From: Protopterus annectens
Taxonomy: Eukaryota > Chordata > Ceratodontiformes > Protopteridae
Assembly (NCBI RefSeq): GCF_019279795.1
Contig: NC_056743.1
Span: forward strand, 867,847,864 to 867,911,863
DNA: 64,000 bases
Reading direction: 5' to 3'
Shown here one piece after another: positions 9,413 through 20,062 of the stretch (positions are counted from its first letter, which is position 1; each line of letters starts with the position of its first letter). The position numbers were made by a program, and so were the translations under genes. The notes below the pieces were generated by a model. It was not told where the DNA came from. It was given only the letters and a program-made list of their open reading frames with translations, and made no database searches.

Positions 9413-11850
9413 AGAATGTACAATATTTTCTAAAAATCAAACTACATTCCTCTAGAATATAAATACATTGGGCACAGGATCCATATTTAGTAGTTCATTT
9501 TTGCTGATTCTTTTGATAGCCCTGTGCCGGACCAACCATTCCTTTCAAATCAATTTTTTAGACTAAACCCAGTTATAAATATAAATTGGGGTCTGGGACC
9601 TAAGAACTGGAAAATGTTTGGACTTGTCTTTAAAATGTTCCAGTTTCTCCTATAATTTCTTGAGCTTGGGGCCCACCACTATGCCCCTTTCAAAATTCCT
9701 TCCTTTTAAATCCGACCCTTATTGGGTAGCCCCACACCCAACAGGGGTTTGTATTTCAACACCCACTGGGTTTGAAAAAACATCCTTAGTTGTTCTACTA
9801 AGTGTGAGGGATATCCGTGAGCCAGAAATATATTAGCAATTTTACGTAGTTCATTAAAAAGATCTTCATGGGAGGTCATTCTAGCTACCTGAATGAACAG
9901 TCCCTTCAATATACTCTTTCTGACTTGGGGGGGCGACAACTAGAGTAATCTAAATAGGAATTACTGAAGGTCAGTTTTCTACAAATAGTGAACTTGAACC
10001 CAGAAGGTGTGTGCTTAATTAATGTATCAATATAAAAGTAGATTTACTAAAGTGACAAGATTTCCTATTCTGTTTTCCATCTCTTTCCAAAGAATAAACA
10101 TATCAATAAATCTGACAGACAACTTTATGAACTTCCAAAATTCCCTATTAAATATATATTTTGTCTCCCAGTCCACAAGTACAAGATTAGTATAAATAGG
10201 GGCACAAGAGGTCCCCATAGCAATGCCTTTATTTTGTCTGAAGAGTTCTGAATCAAAATGTATAAAGTTACAATCCAAAACAATAGACTTTAATTCATTA
10301 ATGACACTTATTTGTCATTACTAAAAGTGGTGTACTTAAACACTATTCTAAAAATGTTTTAGGCCTTCATCTTTTGGAACTCTAGTAATTCTGTTTTAAG
10401 CCTACCTAGAAAATCCCATGAATCAATTAGGAGATGTGGGGACTTTATTACAGATGGGTTTTAGCCACCTAGCAATACACAATCCTATGGGGTAGGCCTG
10501 CGGCCACAATAGGCCTAAAAGGTTTTTTTTTTTCTTTATCTTTATGGACCTTTGGCATACCAAACGAGGGGGGAACAATTGGATTCTCTACTTTAAGAAA
10601 GCTGCACGTGTCAGCAGTTTCTCTCATCCATTCAATATTCTTCCAAAAAAATCTATTCTTTGGTAGCTTATATTTGTGTCACTGACTGAAGCGGTAAAAT
10701 ATACGTTTATATCACTCAAAAAGTCAAGCATTTTCTTGCTGTATTTAAAGAAGTCATACAATACCCCCACCCTTGTATGGTTTCAGAATTTGGATAGTAT
10801 GATCATGTCTAAGCTAATGAAATAACTCTTTCTCTTATTCAAATTATAATAACCAATTTTTTTATTTGTAACCTCCAGATTAGAGTTAATCAGAAATAGC
10901 TTTCTCCAGCACATTCAAGGTGGGGTGCAAAGGTGGATGAAATACACTCCTTTTCTTCATTACTCCTAATCCCCACATTTTCACTACCAATGTCCTTGAA
11001 GTAGACAGCCAAGTTTAATTTCCTAGTCAACCAGGTTAAAATATTTTGTTGGTACAAATTATAAACCTTTCCGGAAAAGGGAAAAGTGTTAAATAGTGAT
11101 ACTTATACCACAATAATTGCAAAGCATAAACTCACGCAAGCTGTGAATAATCCCATTCTCATTAACTAGTATTTCTCCCTCCCTCCCTTCTCCATCCATC
11201 TGTTCGTTGGTGGGTGAGCTTTTAGCCTCTGCCCTGAAGTGTAGTAATTCTGATTCTCCCCCTTACTTGATTCCCTTTATGCCTTGGAAAGAAAGCTTTT
11301 CCAATTTCTTCCACCTTCACATCCAAGTTTCCTGTTTATGAAAATCTTACCCCTATCTCCTTCCTCCTTCCCTTCAAAATTGTTTTTCGTACACCTGTTT
11401 CTTTGATCTTGTAAGCTTTTAATTCTGCATACTGTTTCGTGTCCTTCTCAATCTTTTTTTTTGTTTCCTTTTGTAAATATCACCACATTTCTTCTCAACT
11501 CTTGTAATTTGTTTCTGATAAGTTTTCCCATTAATCAAAAATGAAATCATTAATAATGTCTAAATTTAATTTCTCTACTTCTCTCATTAAAGAGCAAAGA
11601 AGACTGGAATCATTAAACTTTATAATTTTCTTCATTAACTCAAAACCATGTGTGTCAAATATGTCAACAAATTCCTTATACATTTAGTTATTATACTGCA
11701 GCCCAAATATAAATTTAAAAATGCGTAGTCCCTGCGGGACTATTTTCAACTCTAAACATCTTGACAAATAACCACTTTCAATCTGTACAGACTTGATTTA
11801 AAAAAGTTTCTTTACTAAATGATTAAGCTCCTTTAAAGAATCATTCTTAT
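9413..11850 (-). pseudogene. Penelope-like element: RT, thumb and Cys-rich linker, decayed
   Basis: On the minus strand: an N-terminal region near 11.0-10.9 kb (TRKLNLAVYFKDIG) and about 10.75 kb (DFFKYSKKMLDFLSDIN), the PFRPIVAAGLP motif near 10.5 kb, the RT block QNKGIAMGTSCAPIYTNL near 10.23 kb, and a decayed catalytic box (FIDMFILW where Y/F-x-DD is expected). A thumb block KGLFIQVARMTS lies near 9.9 kb and a Cys pair (GSCAQCIYI) near 9.47 kb. The GIY-YIG part continues across the LINE insertion at 6549-6657. Many stops and shifts make it inactive. The 5' boundary near 11.85 kb is approximate. Confidence 0.7.
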
Positions 11851-11935
11851 TATAGTCCGGGCTCAAATTACTGTCAATCTGGTCTCACGCGCCAGATGAA
11901 AAATCATCTCAAAAATACTTTCAGGAACTACTGGT

Positions 11936-12066
11936 TTCGGGTGGCCTAATGGTAAAGGTGTTTGCCTTACAAACACAAGGTACAGGGTTTGAGTCTCACA
12001 AGGGATAATTGGCTAAGCTTAAAATAGCTCACAAGGGCAGTTAGCCTAGTACTAATCTATGAGCAT
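11936..12066 (+). mobile_element. tRNA-derived SINE with LINE-like tail
   Basis: The tRNA-like head has an A-box-like TGGCCTAATGGTAAAGG and a B-box-like GGGTTTGAGTCTC at normal tRNA spacing, with CTTACAA in the anticodon-loop position. The body is short. The tail (TTGGCTAAGCTT, CTCACAAGGGC, AGTTAGCCTAGTA, then CTATGA) resembles the tail of the CR1-group LINE at 9.3-9.4 kb. RNA polymerase III promoter boxes are therefore internal, and mobilisation by that LINE is inferred. Confidence 0.7.
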
Positions 12067-12570
12067 TACGTTTGGATTTTAAAATAAAATTAGAAAAAAA
12101 TAAGAGTTAACATACAATCTACACTTCTGCCCATTGCCTCAAACCTTAAGAGTAAAGGAGTTATGGTTATCATCCTAAACATTACAGGGATCATTCTGAA
12201 CATCTGTTTACAACCTGTTCATTCTTTCTCTGGGACCAAATATAACCTAGATTATCCCTCCCATAAGGAATGGATGGGAGGGGATAATGGCTGAATCTAA
12301 GCAGTGATCACCACAACCCTCTCCACTGTTAGCATTTAGCTTTGTAGCATGAAAACGTTTTGGATGCATACATCCTTTCTTTTTAACTTTTACTGTGGAG
12401 TCCATTTCCTATAACATGCAGATACCTTTTGAGATACAGTGCAGTGAAATACAAGTTCTTTTACCATACTTTCCTCTCTCTCTCCAGCACCCATATATCA
12501 TTGGCACATTTTCTATATATTAGTGACAAATGATACAAGTGCATATTTTAAATGGGCTTTCATTTCCTAG

Positions 12571-12909
12571 GTTCATCAGTTCTTACTACATTTACAGTCA
12601 AAGGAGATAAATGAGACACTCAGCCACATCAAACACTGGTGGGAAAATAAATGTCATCCATTAAGCAGACCTTCACCACATATCCGCTGTGGAAAAATTT
12701 GCTATCAACCATTTAGTAACCAAGACATTAAGGATGCTAAAAAAGTACTCCACTTGACAGGAAAAGGCAGCCTATTCCTATTTTACAAACTGCCACAATT
12801 AGACATTGAAAGCACTTTAACAGAAGCATGCACACCTGTATTATCTTTTTTAAAATTTGTCAGAAGTTTTACTTTACTAGTTGCCAGTACAGACTTCAAG
12901 AAGTTTTAA
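12571..12909 (+). CDS. Candidate terminal exon of an unidentified host gene
   Basis: An uninterrupted 112-codon reading frame opens exactly after a splice-acceptor-like CTTTCATTTCCTAG and ends at a TAA (12907-12909). It begins VHQFLLHLQSKEINETLSHI and contains HIRCGKICYQPFSNQDIKDA and GKGSLFLFYKLPQ. It has no ATG near its start, which fits an internal-to-terminal exon rather than a single-exon gene. Polyadenylation-type AATAAA motifs follow near 12980 and 13036. It matches none of the transposon proteins I recognise. Function and gene are unknown, and chance or a decayed retrocopy remain possible. Confidence 0.4.
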   Translation, partial: VHQFLLHLQSKEINETLSHIKHWWENKCHPLSRPSPHIRCGKICYQPFSNQDIKDAKKVLHLTGKGSLFLFYKLPQLDIESTLTEACTPVLSFLKFVRSFTLLVASTDFKKF

Positions 12910-13995
12910 CCAGCTTTGTTACCAAGTCTTTGGGTATGCCACTTCCTTTAAACAGCTGGAGGGACTTGATTAAGGAAGCAATAAATAAAAAAATCAAATA
13001 AATGCATCAGCTCTTTTCTCCATTCCCCTCGCACCAAATAAAGTTAATAAAATTCTTAAACGGACATCAGCTTCTAAAGATGATGAAAGAGCCTCAAGTC
13101 CTTCAGTATAGTTATTTTAAAATTTTAAATAAGGCTCATATGCACTCAGCACAGCGGTCAGTCCTTAAACTGATAGCTTTAGGGGCACTTTGTCTACTAT
13201 ATCCATACTACCTACCCTCCAGATGAAATTCTTCTATAGATGACACAGTGATGGCATTTCTTACAAAGCAAAACAAAAACGCTATTTAGGTAGTTTGATA
13301 AAAGCAAACTCCACACTTCTGAAGAAAGCATAGCTGAGCTGCCAAAGGAATCTTAGAATTACAATGGACTAAGTTTTGCTCCACTGCCTCCTACATGTGG
13401 AATTCTCACGTTACCTGGCTGATTCAAAACCTGCACTGTTCTTTGCAGGGAAGGAGCCATAGGAAAAAATAGCTAAACCAATGTAACATTTATAGCACAA
13501 TCATTTACTGCTGCAACGGATTCTCCAACTGTACACTATGTATTTATTGTAGACTCTGCAAATATTAAATCATTTCTATTTTCAGAATAAGCTTGTTCTC
13601 ATAAACATGACATGCAGACATCTAGGTTTTAAATAAAAAAAAATATACAATTTTATTAGAGTGTTTACATTCAATGGTCATTTACACTAAGAAGCTAATG
13701 ACTAGTCGAACAAGGCTTAAACAAGCTTCGGTCATTTCAGTATTGTTTACTCTCAAATACTCCCTTGCTGTAAATTGTTTCTGGAGCACTATGTTTAAGA
13801 CTAAGCTGCCGAGCTTAAAATTAAAATATTTTGTGAAAGCTGTCAAAACTGTTCAAACTTGAATGAAATGCTATCCAGTGCAACCAAATACTTGAGTCCA
13901 TAAGTAGATGCACTATGAAACACACACATCACACTTGAGTGTGTCACACATTCTCTGGCAGTTAGCTTGGAGGATTAAGGAGCTGTTAATACGCA
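12910..13995. other. No gene recognised
   Basis: AT-rich sequence. It may include a 3' untranslated region of the candidate exon at 12571-12909. Short reading frames at 13002-13226 and 13674-13862 show no protein-like motif. Confidence 0.45.
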
Positions 13996-14157
13996 GATGT
14001 AATGTGGTCCTATCTCGCCATATTCTTAACTGACGGGTTCAGAGCAGAGAATCTGCTCCGATTCGGCCGCTATTTACTAGCTCGAAGTCTCTGATTGGTT
14101 GGGCTAGTCATAGTATCCCAAGATGCACCACGCCCAACCCCCCAGATCTCGTTTGCC
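13996..14157 (+). repeat. Left ITR of DIRS B
   Basis: Runs from GATGTAATGTGGTCC to AGATCTCGTTTGCC. Its reverse complement is found with scattered mismatches at 20063-20229 or so, and its outer about 40 bp in the ICR (19823-19864) with one mismatch. No strong TATA box is seen; GCTATTTA near 14067 is the closest AT-rich motif. Confidence 0.9.
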
Positions 14158-14606
14158 GCTCGTAGTGTACAGACGTGGTCTCGAGCTTGGCTGTGGCCAA
14201 GTACCTTATTTAAACTGTTTTCTTTAGCTTATTTTCTAAACTTTCTGTCAAAAGCTGTTCTTACAGCTACGTTGAGTGTATGAGTGTATCCTGTGTTTTG
14301 CGACTAGTTCAGTTAATTTTTTTAGTTTTTGTGGATTCCTTGTGTTTGGCGGTCTAGGCCCGTTTAATTTAGAGGGCCTTAGCCTCTCCGGTGTCTGTTA
14401 CATCTGTAGGGGCGTTTAGAGCCCCTTTCTTCAACTAGCTTAGTTTAAGTTTTTTTTTTGTGGCATCCTTGTGTTTGACGGGCTAGGCCCGTTTAAGTTA
14501 GAGGGCCTTAGCCCTCTCCTGTGTCTGTTAACTCTGTTGGGACTTTTAACTTGGTATCCCTTCCTCCTGCCTTCCTTATCTTGTGTGTGGTTTATTGTGA
14601 ATTACC

Positions 14607-16864
14607 ATGTCGGGCAAAGATCAGAAGGGGCATAAGCCTTCTGGTTTTAAAAAGTGCGCCAAATGTTCTTATAAGATATCTAACAGATGGCCATGTCATC
14701 TGTGTGTATTGTTTGGGCGCTATTCATTTGCAAGAATCTTGTAGTGTTTGTCACTCCTTTAGTTCTAGAGTCTTGCAAGAGAGGAAAAATAAATCGATTC
14801 TCAGGGGCCTTGTCAAACCTGCCTTTGAAGAAGCTTTGGAGTCTGCCTCCCCTAGTGGGAAATCTAAATCTAAACCAAAAAAGAGATCTCCGGCTCCGTC
14901 TAGTTCCTCGGAGCCATCGGAGAAGATATTGAAGACAGCTCCACCTTCCTCGGCTCCATTGGCTTTGGAGCCTAGGCAAGGAATTTCTGTGTCTGAGTTG
15001 GCTTCCTCAGCTCCATTGTTATCAGCGCCGCAGGAGGTTTCTGTGACACTGGAGCCAGCTTCGGCTCTGATTCTCTTGGAGCCGATTCGGAGCCCTTCTG
15101 CTAGTCTAAACCTGGATTCTCTGGGTAAGATATCTCGACCACCTTCTGTGTCCTCCAAGTCTTCCAGGTTATCGGATTCGGATGTGGATAGAGTGGGTAC
15201 AGAGGCTCCTTCAGGCACCGGTGTTCGCCAGGTTATTTTCTGCTCCAGCCCAGTCGGCTCCAGAGCCTTCCCCCTTGTCGGTTCCGATTATTCCTCCTCC
15301 GGGCACCTCTGTGTCGTCGGAGCAGAGGTGTTCTACATCGAGTGAGGTCCTGGGGTCGGCACCGTTACTCCTGTTAGGCCTTGCGGCTCCGACCTCTGCT
15401 CCAACCTTTTCAACTCCATCTTCTGGTTGTGGCACCCGGGTTTCCTCGGTCGGACCAGAGGGGGATACATCGGAGCTTCATCCCTCAGCTCCAAGTCTCC
15501 CTCTTGGTGCCTCGGCTAAGGGAACCCCGACTCAGTGGTTTCAGAGACGGGTCGGTTCTCGGATTCCGGTGGACCCGCATTCGAGGCCATGAGGAGTGCA
15601 CTGGCCAAGGTCTTCAGTGACTTCACTCGAATCAGCTACTGCTTCCTTTGACACTGGGGCTGGAGCCTCCGACGCCAGCGAGGCTCGAAGGCCCGAGGAT
15701 ACTTCCATACATGGCCCCCAGCTTTCTGAGGGTCCTTCAGATTCGTCGTCTGAGGAGCCTTCCAGAAAGTCGTGCAAGAGGAAGCACGTTGACTCCTCGA
15801 ATTAGTCCATCACTTCTGATACTGACTTAGATGACGCAGAGGGGTCCCCCAAGTCGTCCTCCGATGATGTTTCATTCTCCGCTATTCTGGAGATTTTAAG
15901 GCAGAGAGGCGACTGGCCTTCCAAATCCCCATCTGAGGACGAGTCGGTCCTCCTCAAAGCCTTCGGAGGCCGACCTTTCGCCTCCTGGGTGTCTCCGCCC
16001 TTCAACGAATTGTTAGACCTTATTTGTCGAAGGGTTTGGGAACACCCTGACTCAATGGAACCGGTGTCCAGCCGCCCAAACAAGTTTCTGTCTGCACCCC
16101 CGGAGAAAGAGTTCCTAACTAAAGGAGTTCCTGTAGATGCCATGGTGGTGGCGTCTGCCACTCAGCAAGAAGTTGCAGAAGCTTCTGCTTCCGTTCATCC
16201 TCCTAACAAGGAGTTCAGGAGTATGGATCGGTATGGGAAGCGTACCCTGTCTTCAGCGACCTTTACTTTGCGGTCGTTGAACTATCTTTGCCACTTTACT
16301 AGGCTCCAAAGAGATCTCCTTAAGGAACTGGGAGGTACACTGTCGGGTAACTTGCCTGAGGCAGGGAATCAGACTGTCAATGCCCAGTTGTCTACCCTTT
16401 CCTCTATTGTCAATTCTTCCATGAGGCTCATATCCTATGCAGCTGAAGGAGCGGGTAGGGCAGCTAGCTCAGGCATAGCCCTCAGGAGGCAAGCCTGGAT
16501 GCACCTGTGTCACTTCGCGGAAGCCTTCAAGTCTTCCTTCACTGATGCACCCTTCGATGGGTCCTCCCTCTTTGGATCCAAAGTGAAAGACACTCTCACC
16601 AGATGTGAGCAGGAGGGTAAGACTTTGTCTGCCGTAGGGGCCCGTTTCTTGCCTCCCTCTAGGCCTTATCCCAAGGCACGGAGGGGAGGCAAGATGTGGT
16701 TCAGGAAGTCTCAGAAGTCTTTCCCCGTTGAGCATGGTGACCCCCCCTCCAGGGGCAGAGGAGGGGGGAATTACTCTGGAAGGTGCCGCCCTAGAGGCGG
16801 AGGAGGCCCCCGCAACTCAGGAGACAGTGAATCGTTTCGTGGATCCTCCTACCAACGTTCCTGA
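14607..16864 (+). pseudogene. DIRS B gag-like gene, frameshifted
   Basis: The ATG at 14607 begins MSGKDQKGHKPSGFKKCAKC. Cysteine pairs and a CLGAIH block follow, in the same spacing as the minus-strand DIRS gags. A loss of two bases in a TG run near 14700 shifts the frame. The middle (14.85-15.85 kb) is Ser/Pro-rich with further frame changes and stops near 15345, 15592 and 15805. The C-terminal 290 residues (15989-16864) are open and end in an Arg/Gly-rich tail (GRGGGNYSGR), suiting nucleic-acid binding. The end overlaps pol by about 130 bp in another frame. Confidence 0.8.
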
Positions 16865-18770
16865 GGGACTGCCCGACTGTGCTACTCCGGACCCAGTCGG
16901 GGGGCTGTTTTTTGAGGCATCCTCCAGCCTGGGAAAGTATCACACTCAGGATCAATGGGTGCTCCAAATAATTACCGAAGGTTACACCATTCCCTTTCTT
17001 ACTCCCCCTCCCCTAGCCAGAAAAATCCCAGACGTTCCACCCAGTCAAAAAGATCAAGCAGCGCTAGAGGCTTCAAAGCTGCTGGAAAAAGGAGTCATCC
17101 AACCAGTCCTCTCAGACCAGATCGGATCAGGAACTTACTCAAGATTATTTTTGGTGCCAAAAAGGACAGGGGACCTGAGGCCCATTCTGGACCTCAGCCA
17201 TTTAAACCGATGTGTACTGAAGTCCAAGTTCCGAATGGTCACTCTTCAATCCATTTTCCCTTTATTGGAAAAAGGAGTATGGATATGCTCCATAGATCTC
17301 AAGGATGCTTATTACCACATCAAGATAAACAAGGCATCCAGGAGTCACTTACGCTTCCGGCTGGGAGCCAGTCACTACCAGTTTCGTGCTTTGCCTTTTG
17401 GTCCCACCACAGCCCCCAGGGTGTTTACCAAATGCTTAGCAGTGGTGACAGCCCACTTGAGACGTCAAGGATTCCAGGTTTTTCCTTATCTGGACGACTG
17501 GCTTCTCACCGCCCCCTCCAGGCATCATCTCATTCGAGCCATGAAGGCTACCATCACATTGGGCCAATACCTAGGGATTACCTTCAACTGGGAAAAATCT
17601 GTGTTGCGGCCATCACAGCGTGTTTCACTTATCAGCGCAGAGCTAGACTCAGTCCAAATGAGAGCCTTTCTTCCAACAGAAAGAATCAAAGTGCTACAGG
17701 CTCAGGTGTTAGCCTTACTACCCCTCAAGAAAGTCCAAGTCAGATTTGTTCTTCAACTACTAGGGTCCATGGTGGCTACCATCATGCTAGTACCGCTAGC
17801 CAGGCTACATATGCGGATCCTCCAGTGGCTGGTCTCGGTCCAGTGGTCCTTTCAGGAGTTTCCTCTGTCTTATCCCATTCTAATCACGGAACAATGCCGA
17901 CAAGACCTACGTTGGTGGCTTCAGTCATCCAATCTAGACATAGGGAGACCACTGACCCCCCTGTCTCCTACCGCCACGGTGACCAAGGACGCTTCCCAGA
18001 TAGGTTGGGGTGGCCATTATCTGGGCAGAACGGTCCAAGGCACATGGCAAGATCACGAGGTACACTTGCACATCAATGCCCTGGAAATGACAGCAGTGCT
18101 TGTAGCACTGCAAGCACTTCAGAGCTCTCTTCCCAAGGGGACGATTGCTATGCTTTCCGACAGCATGTCAGTACTCTGGTACCTAAACAAGCAGGGTGGA
18201 ACCAGGTCCTATCCCCTTTGCAGAGGCGCCATGGGAGTGTGGAACTGGGCGGGGTCTTCCCAACGCTTTCTAGTGGCAACGCACATTCCGGGGAAGTCCA
18301 ATGTGATAGCAGACAGGCTAAGCAGAGCTATTCTGATGCCTCACGAGTGGTCCTTGAACAACCAAGTTGCAACTCAGATCTTCTCCAGGTGGGGTCAACC
18401 TTGCTGCTATCTGTTTGCCAGCCCCCTCAATGCCAAGTGCAGCAGGTACTTCACTCTGATCCCCCCCCCCCTGGGGGAGTCACCCAGGGACGCACTAGCC
18501 CACGATTGGCCCCCAGGTCTTCTCTATGCCTTCCCTCCGTTCCCTCTATTATCAAGAGTGATTCATAAGGCAGCATCCTTGGGAAGCAAGATGATTCTTA
18601 TCGCACCATACTGGCCTCGTCAAGTTTGGTTCCCCTTTCTTCAGAAGTATACAGTGGACGGCCCTTGGACTCTGGAACCAGTACCAGACCTACTGACTCA
18701 GTCAGGTCAGTTCCATCCATCCCTACGGACTCTCAGGCTGACAGCGTGGCTGCTCCCCTTCCATCCTTAG
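16734..18770 (+). CDS. DIRS B pol: reverse transcriptase, RNase H, Dam-like MT
   Basis: Intact 678-residue frame; the first ATG at 16734 lies inside the end of gag. The RT (about residues 90-300) has RLFLVPKRTGDLRPILDLSH, SIDLKDAYYHI, ALPFGPTTAPRVFT and catalytic YLDD at residues 252-255. RNase H (about 410-530) keeps its acidic residues in TKDASQIGWGG (Asp 419), NALEMTAV, LSDSMSVLWYLNKQGG (Asp 476) and HIPGKSNVIADRLSR. The C-terminal block (about 545-640: YLFASPLNA, LLYAFPPFPLL, KMILIAPYWPRQVWF) resembles the Dam-type adenine methyltransferase domain reported in DIRS pol, with FPP where N/D-PP-Y/F is usual. It copies element RNA. Translation start and coupling to gag are unknown. Confidence 0.9.
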   Translation: MVTPPPGAEEGGITLEGAALEAEEAPATQETVNRFVDPPTNVPEGLPDCATPDPVGGLFFEASSSLGKYHTQDQWVLQIITEGYTIPFLTPPPLARKIPDVPPSQKDQAALEASKLLEKGVIQPVLSDQIGSGTYSRLFLVPKRTGDLRPILDLSHLNRCVLKSKFRMVTLQSIFPLLEKGVWICSIDLKDAYYHIKINKASRSHLRFRLGASHYQFRALPFGPTTAPRVFTKCLAVVTAHLRRQGFQVFPYLDDWLLTAPSRHHLIRAMKATITLGQYLGITFNWEKSVLRPSQRVSLISAELDSVQMRAFLPTERIKVLQAQVLALLPLKKVQVRFVLQLLGSMVATIMLVPLARLHMRILQWLVSVQWSFQEFPLSYPILITEQCRQDLRWWLQSSNLDIGRPLTPLSPTATVTKDASQIGWGGHYLGRTVQGTWQDHEVHLHINALEMTAVLVALQALQSSLPKGTIAMLSDSMSVLWYLNKQGGTRSYPLCRGAMGVWNWAGSSQRFLVATHIPGKSNVIADRLSRAILMPHEWSLNNQVATQIFSRWGQPCCYLFASPLNAKCSRYFTLIPPPLGESPRDALAHDWPPGLLYAFPPFPLLSRVIHKAASLGSKMILIAPYWPRQVWFPFLQKYTVDGPWTLEPVPDLLTQSGQFHPSLRTLRLTAWLLPFHP

Positions 18771-19806
18771 ACTACATTCCTTTTCACCTGAGGTGTTGCA
18801 TATTCTGTCGTCCTCCCACAAGTCGTCTACCAGAAAACTATACTCTAGCAAATGGAAAAGATTTGCTATCTGGGCTGAAGCACACAATCTAGATCCCTTC
18901 ACAGCCCCCTTGTCGGCGGTATTAGATTTTTTGGCTATGCCCTTCAAACAGGGTTCTGCTACCTCCACTATTAAGGTACAGCTGGCGGCCATTTCTAACT
19001 TTCACGTCTCACATGAGCCTTCCCTTATGGGCCATAAACTTTGTAAAGCCTTCCTGAGAGGAGCCTGGTTACTCCATCTGCCATTGTCACAACCAGTTTC
19101 ACCATGGAATTTAAGCTTGATGCTTCAAACCTTAACTTCTACCCACTTTCAACCGGCTGACACTTGTGGATTAAAATATTTGTCTTGGAAGACAGCCTTT
19201 CTGGTCGCCATTACTTCAGCCAAGAGGGTATCAGAGCTTCAGGCCCTTTCCATAAAGCCCCCGTATTTAGTCTTCCATAAGGATAGGGTTTCCTTGAGAC
19301 TCAACCCCTCCTTCCTTCCTAAGGTATCTTCTACCTTTTGTCTTCACCAATCCATTGAGTTACCAGTTTTCTTTCCAAACTTTTCAAATTAAGCGGAATT
19401 CAAATTCCACCAGTTGGATGTTCATAGACAACTAAGGTTTTATTTGCACAGGACACAACCTCACAGGAAATCGGATCAATTGTTTGTGTCCTTCTTAGAG
19501 AACAAGAATGGTAGCCCTCTGACTAAAGGTACTATTGCTAAATGGATTAAGGACTGTATCTCCTTTATTTACGCATCAGCAGGCAGAGATTTACCTTTCC
19601 CAGTTAAGGCTCATTCTACCAGGGCCATGGCTGCATCAGTAGCTTATCATGCTAGGCTCTCCTTGGATGACATCTGTGCTGCGGCCACCTGGTCCTCTCC
19701 GCACACCTTTGTTTCTCATTACAAGCTTGATTTGGTGTCTAGAGACTGGGCTTCCTTTGGTTCCACGGTGCTCAGGAGTATTATCAATGAGCCTCCCAGA
19801 ATGTAG
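18766..19806 (+). pseudogene. DIRS B tyrosine recombinase, one internal stop
   Basis: Integrase-type recombinase that would insert the circular cDNA without a DDE integrase. The frame is open from the pol stop region, with no ATG until 18793. The N-terminal SAM-like part has SSTRKLYSSKWKRFAIW. Catalytic residues are visible: Arg at 19225 (SAKRVSELQAL), HSTR with His 19612 and Arg 19621, and Tyr at 19720 (SHYKLD). A TAA at 19390-19392 interrupts the frame between the FFPNFSN and DVHRQLRFYL blocks, so about 200 plus 130 residues are left. One substitution could account for the break. Confidence 0.88.
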
Positions 19807-19822
19807 GTGCTAGGGACGCCAT

Positions 19823-19925
19823 CCCGTCAGTTAAGAATGTGGCGAGATAGGACCACATTACATCAATTAGTTATGTACTCACCATAACGTCAGATGTATG
19901 TGGTCCATCTTGCCTATATTCTTAC
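19823..19925 (+). repeat. Internal complementary region (ICR) of DIRS B
   Basis: Positions 19823-19864 are the reverse complement of the left outer edge (one mismatch over about 40 bp). Positions 19864-19925 are the reverse complement of the right outer edge (CAATTAGTTATGTACTCACC and onward). In the DIRS1 model the ICR templates completion and joining of the cDNA ends into a circle. Confidence 0.9.
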
Positions 19926-20062
19926 ATACCCGCCCACCATCCCCCGACCTGTTGGACTTTGAGGAGATTATGTTCTTAGACCCTTCTGAGGATGTTATTT
20001 TTTTCTCTCTTACTCCTTGTCTTATTTCTAGGAGGTTGTGTATGTCACTCTGGTATATTGTT

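Noticed and set aside
11936-12000. Possible tRNA gene (A and B boxes)
   Set aside because: No complete acceptor stem and the sequence runs into a LINE-like tail, so it is a SINE head.
13002-13226. Short plus-strand reading frame of 74 codons
   Set aside because: Composition is typical of AT-rich non-coding DNA and no motif was seen.
14751-15218. Minus-strand reading frame of 155 codons inside DIRS B gag
   Set aside because: It is the antisense of the Ser/Pro-rich gag region and has no independent support.
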